Below, piece after piece: positions 59,001 to 64,000 of a stretch of DNA of 64,000 nt; within the stretch, counting starts at the first letter, position 1, and each line of letters opens with the position of its first letter. The stretch is taken from the NCBI RefSeq assembly GCF_001274725.1, contig NZ_LGUF01000007.1, positions 138,962-202,961 of the forward strand, written 5' to 3'. The position numbers were made by a program, and so were the translations under genes. This DNA comes from Sporosarcina globispora (GTDB lineage: Bacteria > Bacillota > Bacilli > Bacillales > Cytobacillaceae). Under the pieces are notes generated by a model that did not search any database, was not told the DNA's origin, and worked only from the letters and a program-made list of their open reading frames with translations.

Positions 59001-60455
59001 GTGGGAGTTCGATTGAGCAAGGGACAAAAAGTAGATTTGACCAAAACGAATCCAGGTTTGCAGGTTGTGGCGGCAGGATTGGGCTGGGATGTCAGCCATA
59101 ATCAATCGCAATATGACCTTGACGCTTCAGCATTTTTAACGGGTGCTTCCGGCAAAGTGCAAAGTGATAGCGACTTTGTGTTTTATAATAATCCATCCGG
59201 GGGAAACGGATCGATCCTTTACAGCAGTGATAATAGAACTGGTGCCGGTGCCGGGGATGATGAACAAATCCACATCGAATTAAATAAGGTTCCGCAGCAT
59301 ATCCACCGAATTGCCTTTACGATTACCATTCATGATGCCCAGATGAAAGGGCAGAACTTTGGACAAGTTTCCAATGCCTATGTAAGAATTCTTAATCCCC
59401 TGACAAACGAGGAGCTTCTCCGCTTCGACCTTGGCCGAGATTTTACCGTTGAAACGGCTATCGTAGCTGCAGAGCTTTATCGCCATAATGGCGAGTGGAA
59501 ATTCAATGCAATTGCAAGCGGATTCCAGGGCGGATTAGCTGCCCTTTGCCGCAATTTCGGCGTTTCCGTAGATGATGAGCCTGCTCCAAGTCCGCAGCCA
59601 TCATTCAGCCAGGATCAATATCAGCAGCCCGCCCATTTTGGACAGCCTGCTCAAGGATACACTCCACATCAAAACCAGCAAGTGTATGGCCAGCCGGCAC
59701 AACAAGGATACAGTCAGTCCTCCTTTGGCCAGACTTCCTATAACACGCCGCCTCCATCGCAGCCATCTGCTTTTGGCGGCCAGTCAGGATTTGGTCAGCC
59801 AGTCCAGGCTCAGTCTTATACAGATGGAAATATTTCCTGCACCCGGTGCGGATCAACCAACATCCGTACCGGACAAAAAGGATTTGGTCTTGGAAAAGCA
59901 GCGATTGGAGGACTCATCCTCGGGCCGGTAGGACTTCTTGGCGGCTTTATTGGGAAAAAACAGCTGAAGCTCACCTGTAATGCATGCGGCAATTCATGGT
60001 CGCCTAATCAAACGGATTATGCACAGTGGGCCAATGACCAAAAACGCCGTGCCCAGGAGCTGTTTACACGCTTCAAAAGCCAGGATGTCCTGGACGCCGT
60101 TGTAGCATCATGTGCCCTTGTCGGTATGGCAGATGGCAGGCTCGATCCGGCAGAACGCCAAAAAATGATTGAGTTTGTAAACAGCAGCCAGGAATTAAAA
60201 GTTTTTGATACACAAAAAGTGATACAGCAATTCAATATGTTCGTCCAGCGGATTGAGATGGACCCGATCACCGGCCGGGCCGAAGCCTTCAAAGCAGTCG
60301 GCCGGGTAAGAAATAAGCCTGAGATCGCCCGCCTTGTCGCCCGTTATTGTATTGCGATCGGTTATGCTGACGGGAACTTTGATCAAAATGAAAAACAGGC
60401 TGTTACAGAGATCTGCATGGAACTCGGATTAAACCCTCATGAATTCCTATCTTAA
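59001..60455 (+). CDS. TerD-zinc ribbon-TerB fusion protein
   Basis: 484 residues, start at GTG 59001 with TAGGAG 8 nt ahead (an upstream in-frame GTG at 58992 overlaps that site). Residues 1-190 are a TerD domain (VRLSKGQKVDLTKTNPGL; LDASAFLTG; GAGDDEQIHIELNKVP; FDLGRDFTVETAIVAAELYRH). Residues about 195-280 are a Gln/Pro/Gly-rich linker. Then a zinc ribbon (CTRCGS...CNACGNSW) flanking a glycine-rich hydrophobic stretch, and a C-terminal TerB-like helical domain (ALVGMADGRLDPAERQKM; YCIAIGYADGNFDQNEKQAV). TerD and TerB are calcium/metal-binding parts of the Ter stress system. Monocistronic. Confidence 0.9.
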   Translation: MGVRLSKGQKVDLTKTNPGLQVVAAGLGWDVSHNQSQYDLDASAFLTGASGKVQSDSDFVFYNNPSGGNGSILYSSDNRTGAGAGDDEQIHIELNKVPQHIHRIAFTITIHDAQMKGQNFGQVSNAYVRILNPLTNEELLRFDLGRDFTVETAIVAAELYRHNGEWKFNAIASGFQGGLAALCRNFGVSVDDEPAPSPQPSFSQDQYQQPAHFGQPAQGYTPHQNQQVYGQPAQQGYSQSSFGQTSYNTPPPSQPSAFGGQSGFGQPVQAQSYTDGNISCTRCGSTNIRTGQKGFGLGKAAIGGLILGPVGLLGGFIGKKQLKLTCNACGNSWSPNQTDYAQWANDQKRRAQELFTRFKSQDVLDAVVASCALVGMADGRLDPAERQKMIEFVNSSQELKVFDTQKVIQQFNMFVQRIEMDPITGRAEAFKAVGRVRNKPEIARLVARYCIAIGYADGNFDQNEKQAVTEICMELGLNPHEFLS

Positions 60456-60470
60456 TATGTAATATTCCCT

Positions 60471-60503
60471 AGCTCTGCCAAACTGCGGCAGAGCTTTTTT
60501 TGC
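60471..60503 (+). terminator. TerD-fusion gene terminator
   Basis: AGCTCTGCC and GGCAGAGCT pair around 6 nt and TTTTTT follows. Confidence 0.9.
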
Positions 60504-60607
60504 ATTTATTCCCTCACCCTCCTGAATATGCCGCATACAAAGCTTTTATGCGGGTATACTCAAAAAGATGAAGGTCTTGTACTGAAAATTTAAAGGAGGT
60601 AATATCC

Positions 60608-61456
60608 TTGAAGGAAAGCTCATCTACTGAACGGTATATGCCGATGACTTCCTCCACGAGCGGAATGATTGTGAACGAAGCGGATGGAGTCTACTGCCTG
60701 ACAGTACAGATTGTCAATGTTTGTTTTGTACGACTATCAGAAAAGCCTGGCGACTGGGTCCTGGTTGACGCCGGCATGCCAAAGTCTGCAGAGAAAATCA
60801 TGGATGCCGCTGAAGAACTTTTTGGCGGGAACGCCAGACCGAAAGCCATAATTCTTACACATGGCCATTTCGACCATGTTGGCGCAATCATCGATTTGGT
60901 GGAGCGCTGGCAGGTTCCTGTATACACTCACCCGCTGGAAATGCCATTTTTAACTGGACAGCAGGATTATCCAAAGCCTGACGCAAGTGTTGAAGGCGGT
61001 CTTGTCGCAAAGATATCCCCCGCTTTTCCGCATGAAGGCATTGACCTCGGAAACCATGTTCAGCCTTTGCCTGAGGATGGAAGTGTTCCACATATGGAAG
61101 GATGGAAATGGATTCACACACCAGGACATACCCCCGGCCATGTCTCTTTTTTCAGGGAGTCTGATCGCGTGCTGATTGCAGGGGATGCTTTTGTAACAGT
61201 GAAACAGGAATCCTTATACAGTGTGCTCACACAGGAACAGGAAATCAGCGGCCCGCCCCGCTACCTCACCACAGACTGGGATGCTGCCAGAGCATCCGTA
61301 CAGAAACTTGAAGCGCTGCAGCCGGATGTTGCCATCACTGGCCATGGCATCCCAATGGCAGCAGCTGCATTAAGAGAAAACCTCTACATGCTGGTAAATA
61401 AATTTGATGAAATTGCCGTTCCGGACCACGGAAAATATGTAGACGGAGAACGCTAA
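60608..61456 (+). CDS. Metallo-beta-lactamase-fold hydrolase
   Basis: 282 residues starting at TTG (60608-60610) behind AAAGGAGGT. Zinc motifs are complete: LTHGHFDHVGA (HxHxDH), HTPGHTPGHVSF, LIAGDAF and a late ITGHGIPM. The N-terminal VYCLTVQIVNVCFVRL and WVLVDAGMP are typical of the glyoxalase II/lactonase-like branch. Substrate unknown. Monocistronic, terminator follows. Confidence 0.9.
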   Translation: MKESSSTERYMPMTSSTSGMIVNEADGVYCLTVQIVNVCFVRLSEKPGDWVLVDAGMPKSAEKIMDAAEELFGGNARPKAIILTHGHFDHVGAIIDLVERWQVPVYTHPLEMPFLTGQQDYPKPDASVEGGLVAKISPAFPHEGIDLGNHVQPLPEDGSVPHMEGWKWIHTPGHTPGHVSFFRESDRVLIAGDAFVTVKQESLYSVLTQEQEISGPPRYLTTDWDAARASVQKLEALQPDVAITGHGIPMAAAALRENLYMLVNKFDEIAVPDHGKYVDGER

Positions 61457-61458
61457 GA

Positions 61459-61498
61459 AAAAGCAAGGTTCACCTTATAGTGTGTACCTTGCTTTTTG
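61459..61498 (+). terminator. MBL hydrolase terminator
   Basis: AAAAAGCAAGGT and ACCTTGCTTTTT pair over a 16-nt loop; symmetrical, works in both directions. Confidence 0.85.
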
Positions 61499-61566
61499 AT
61501 GTTTAAAACAATCAAAAAAAGGAAGAGTAATAAAAGACGAATTTTAATAGTTCAGGAGGTCCACAT

Positions 61567-61914
61567 ATGCATCTTGAAAACTTTATTGGCCAGAAAATCC
61601 AAATAAAATTTAAGAATTTTCCTAATGACCTCGTCGGCTCCATCACAGGCATTTATCAGCCCGATGAATGGTACCTTGTGAAACTGATAAAGACAGAAAG
61701 CATGGGAATCTGGGTCGAGAACCCCTGCTTTAAACGAACAAAGGTGAAAGAGGAAGACGGTACCGACATTCCAGAAGAGCAGCAAAAGGAAGAAGATTGC
61801 GTCACCCATTTTCTTATTCGCTGGGATTATATCAGTTCTGTCATTACCTTCCCCGATAAACAGACGCTCGGCGTTGATAAGAAAGCAAAATTAATAGGTT
61901 TTCAGCCTTCGTGA
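61567..61914 (+). CDS. Hypothetical beta-strand-rich protein
   Basis: 115 residues, CAGGAGG ahead of the ATG. Strands dominate: IGQKIQIKFKNFPNDLVGSI and DEWYLVKLIKTESMGIWVEN, then an acidic loop (EEDGTDIPEEQQKEED) and a second strand set ending in LIRWDYISSVITFP. The layout recalls an Sm-like or small SH3-like barrel. No family recognised. Monocistronic with terminator. Confidence 0.65.
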   Translation: MHLENFIGQKIQIKFKNFPNDLVGSITGIYQPDEWYLVKLIKTESMGIWVENPCFKRTKVKEEDGTDIPEEQQKEEDCVTHFLIRWDYISSVITFPDKQTLGVDKKAKLIGFQPS

Positions 61915-61921
61915 TAGATAC

Positions 61922-61957
61922 TCCCCCCGATGTCAGCGACCGGGGGCCTTTTTTCTT
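61922..61957 (+). terminator. Terminator of the 61567-61914 gene
   Basis: CCCCCG(A) and (C)CGGGGG pair around about 9 nt, then TTTTTT. Confidence 0.85.
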
Positions 61958-61970
61958 GGCTGAACCCATA

Positions 61971-62076
61971 ACTAATTTATTTGCCGAATTATGATTTTGT
62001 TTGCTATTTTTCTGTTTTCTTTGCTAAATGACCAGATTTGTTTGTTAGTTTTCCCTATTTCTTTGCTAGTTTTTCA
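61971..62076. repeat. Short repeat array E (core TTTGCTA)
   Basis: Five 21-bp units each with TTTG(C/T)(C/T)(A/G) near the middle, at about 61980, 62000, 62021, 62042 and 62062. Spacing 20-21 bp. It lies beyond a terminator and before the dehydrogenase gene. Confidence 0.75.
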
Positions 62077-62162
62077 TTTTATTAGAAAAGTTCACATTTA
62101 TAGCTTTTTCGACTATGATATATTTACCGACTATTCAAAAAAATAATAACGGAGGAACATAC

Positions 62163-63125
62163 ATGACTAAAAGAACCTGCATCATCACACATGATCTGGA
62201 ACCTTCACAGCTTGAGAAAATTAAAGAAATCATCCCCGATTGGGAGCTCATTGCCGGTAAAGATCCAGCAAACTGGCTAAACGGGATGAAGGAAGCCGAA
62301 ATAATTGCCGGCTGGAAAAAGGAAATTAAAGAAATGGTCCTTGAAGGAAACAGCAAACTCCGCTGGTTCCAATCCTGGAGTGCAGGAGTCGATTCCCTGC
62401 CCCTGGCCGAAATGGAATCACAAGGCATCCAGATTACCAGCGCAAACGGTGTCCATGCGAACCCGATTTCAGAAACCATTCTCGCCCTCATGCTTGGACT
62501 TACCCGCAAAGTCCATACATATGTAAAAAATCAGCAAGCCAAAGTATGGCACCATTCCGGAATGAAGCTTGAAATTCACAATAAAACCATTGGCATGATC
62601 GGCGCAGGAGCCATCGGAAAAGAAACAGCAAGAATTGCTAAAGCATTCGGCATGAAGGTGATTGGCGTGCGGCACTCCAGAAAACCGGAAGAGTATATAG
62701 ATGAAATGTATACCTCCAGACAGTTAAACGATGTGCTTCCTCAATGTGACTATGTTGTTGTCACACTTCCGCTTACAAAGGAAACACGGCAGTTATTCGG
62801 AGCGGAACAGTTTTCCCTCATGAAGGATTCTGCTTTCTTCATCAATATCGGCCGGGGGGAAATTGTAAAAGAAACAGAACTGATTGCTGCACTGCAGAAC
62901 GGGCAAATTGCCGGTGCCGGGCTTGATGTCTTTGAAAAAGAACCGCTTTCTGAAGACAGCCCTCTATGGGACCTTGATAATGTCATCATTACCCCGCATA
63001 CGGCCGGCTCCACAGAATACTATACCCAGCGTGTGATTGAAGATATTTTTATTCCTAATTTAAAGAAGTACATAAATAGCGGTACACCCGGCATTAATCT
63101 AGTGGATTATAAAAAAGGGTATTAA
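62163..63125 (+). CDS. D-2-hydroxyacid dehydrogenase
   Basis: 320 residues from the ATG at 62163 behind GGAGG; a longer frame to 62115 has no site. NAD site MIGAGAIGKETARIAKAFGMKVIGV (in pieces GAGAIGKETARIAKAFGM), catalytic residues in NIGRGEIV (Arg), AGLDVFEKEPL (Glu) and ITPHTAG (His). Family of D-lactate/glycerate/phosphoglycerate dehydrogenases; the short N-terminal domain and the lack of ACT domain argue against SerA. It reduces a 2-keto acid or glyoxylate-like substrate. Directly followed by repeat copy B. Confidence 0.9.
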   Translation: MTKRTCIITHDLEPSQLEKIKEIIPDWELIAGKDPANWLNGMKEAEIIAGWKKEIKEMVLEGNSKLRWFQSWSAGVDSLPLAEMESQGIQITSANGVHANPISETILALMLGLTRKVHTYVKNQQAKVWHHSGMKLEIHNKTIGMIGAGAIGKETARIAKAFGMKVIGVRHSRKPEEYIDEMYTSRQLNDVLPQCDYVVVTLPLTKETRQLFGAEQFSLMKDSAFFINIGRGEIVKETELIAALQNGQIAGAGLDVFEKEPLSEDSPLWDLDNVIITPHTAGSTEYYTQRVIEDIFIPNLKKYINSGTPGINLVDYKKGY

Positions 63126-63280
63126 GAAAAGCGGAAGGCGCCCGCCTATCGGCGACAAGCATAAGACGAGACAGCTGAAAGGCTATTCTTTAACCTTTTA
63201 GACGGATTGGCTTAGACCCAAGAGCCGATGGCACCTGGAGCTAGACAATTACCTAACTTCAGAATTTATAATTATCTATT
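63126..63280 (+). repeat. Dispersed Bacillaceae-type repeat, copy B
   Basis: Starts AGAAAAGCGGAAGGCGCC and ends GGCACCTGGAGCTAGACAATT plus an AT-rich tail. Head, tail and length (about 155 bp) match copy A at 58796 although the middle differs. It begins right after the dehydrogenase stop. Confidence 0.75.
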
Positions 63281-63325
63281 AATAAAGAGGGCCCTGCAGC
63301 AGATGCATTTTTTTTGCAAAAATAA

Positions 63326-63356
63326 AAAGGATCTCTATTTTGAGAGGTCCTTTTGA
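63326..63356 (-). terminator. EamA transporter gene terminator
   Basis: AAAAGGA and TCCTTTT with CTCT/AGAG inside form a stem; read on the minus strand a T-run follows. Confidence 0.75.
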
Positions 63357-64000
63357 AAATATTTGCTATTCTCTTTTCTCCGCTTTCTCAATACCAGTTC
63401 CTCCAATGCTCCAGACCCTGAAATGACCCCTCCAACAATGAGAACCAGCCCAAGCAAGTGGTTTATAGTGATTACTTCACCCAGTATCAGTGCTGAGCCT
63501 GCCAACGAGAAAAAGGTATTTAAGTTCAAAAAAATACTGGCTTCTGCTGGTCCAATATTACGTATTGCTGTGTTATAAACCATATGGCCAACTGCTGTTG
63601 CCAATACTGCAGATGCGGCAAATGCAGCCCAAACATAAGCTGGTGCTCCGGTTATGCCCTTTAGCCCGCCAGGTTCCATCATGCCGCTCATTACGAACAG
63701 GATTAATCCTCCAAAAATCAGCATATAGCCTGTCAGCAATCTCGGATCAAGTGTTTTGGAAGCCTTGCTGATCACAATAAAGCTAAGAGCCTGTGATAGG
63801 ATAGACAGGAACACAAAGAAATCCCCTGGAGTTAAACTGGATATCCCTTTATTGCCTGAAAGCACGATAAAAGTCACACCTGCACCTCCAAGCAGAAAGC
63901 CCAGCACCTGAATGCCTGAAGGCTTATGGCGCAGGAGAATTGAAGACAGTATGGCTGTAAGGAGCGGTCCCGCACCTAAAATAAGCCCTCCATTTACCGC
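63335..64000 (-). CDS. EamA-family (DMT) transporter, 5' end outside the window
   Basis: The frame is open from 64000 to the stop at 63335 (221 codons), so the start lies beyond the window. The first visible part, AVNGGLILGAGPLLTAILSS, is the end of the first EamA repeat; the rest has about six helices, including ISSLTPGDFFVFLSILSQALSF and the second repeat IGPAEASIFLNLNTFFSLAGS. This matches 10-helix drug/metabolite exporters. Substrate unknown. Confidence 0.88.
   Translation of the reverse strand, partial: AVNGGLILGAGPLLTAILSSILLRHKPSGIQVLGFLLGGAGVTFIVLSGNKGISSLTPGDFFVFLSILSQALSFIVISKASKTLDPRLLTGYMLIFGGLILFVMSGMMEPGGLKGITGAPAYVWAAFAASAVLATAVGHMVYNTAIRNIGPAEASIFLNLNTFFSLAGSALILGEVITINHLLGLVLIVGGVISGSGALEELVLRKRRKENSKYFQKDLSK

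Overview
The window looks like the chromosome of a low-GC, endospore-forming Bacillaceae (Cytobacillus/Mesobacillus-like). Grounds: AAGGAGG-type ribosome binding sites, many TTG/GTG starts, sigma-A promoters and T-rich intrinsic terminators, 15-bp Bacillus-type Fur boxes, PerR- and CstR-like operators, a KinA/KinB-type sporulation kinase, FbpB-family small proteins, and TPP, glycine and yybP-ykoY riboswitches. Genus is an inference; nothing was searched.

Layout. 0-0.5 kb: 5' end of a 16S rRNA gene (minus strand) with tandem rrn promoters. 0.5-10.7 kb: hydrolase, a decayed aldo/keto reductase, sensor kinase, two overlapping small genes, PerR-type ahpCF peroxide-defence operon, a 52-bp tandem repeat array, a DUF3298-like protein and an ABC exporter. 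10.8-29.8 kb: an iron-acquisition island. It holds the six-gene asbABCDEF petrobactin operon, a siderophore-binding lipoprotein, a Btr-like AraC/binding-protein regulator, a FeuBC-like permease pair, a heme monooxygenase, an MFS exporter, a ferredoxin-NADP reductase-like flavoprotein and a complete YclNOPQ-like Fe-siderophore ABC transporter, with six Fur boxes. 30-36 kb: TIM-barrel protein, DUF1287 pseudogene, tenA and thiW each behind a TPP riboswitch, a DUF302 gene with a CstR/CsoR-like operator, a lactate-oxidase-family enzyme, a thioesterase and a VTT-domain protein. 36-43.6 kb: small membrane proteins, an acetyltransferase, a manganese-type (yybP-ykoY) riboswitch followed by an FbpB-like gene and terC, Tat-exported PhoD, a second FbpB-like gene, and purU behind a tandem glycine riboswitch. 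43.8-54.8 kb: two MFS transporters, a secreted helical protein, aspartokinase, a doubly truncated RsbY/RsbK-like stress-signalling remnant, a TPR-dynamin GTPase and a carboxylesterase. 55-64 kb: GlnRS, ASCH protein, GlpQ-like phosphodiesterase, a TerD-zinc ribbon-TerB fusion, MBL hydrolase, a 2-hydroxyacid dehydrogenase and a truncated EamA transporter.

The coherent functional block is iron: AsbF makes 3,4-dihydroxybenzoate, AsbC/D/E activate and carry it, AsbA/B join it with citrate and spermidine, an MFS protein may export the product, and two binding-protein-dependent systems bring ferric siderophore back. Only one ATPase gene is present for two permease pairs, so sharing is likely.

Two kinds of structure are not explained by genes. 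(1) A palindrome AATCAAACGTTTGATT (or near match) occurs at seven places, mostly at gene ends; in three copies it is extended to perfect 26-30 bp palindromes by different, mutually compensating flanks. (2) Six intergenic arrays of short repeats, each with its own private core word, have spacings of about 20-21 bp (five arrays) or exactly 52 bp (one array), close to whole numbers of DNA helical turns, and all sit just beyond gene 3' ends.
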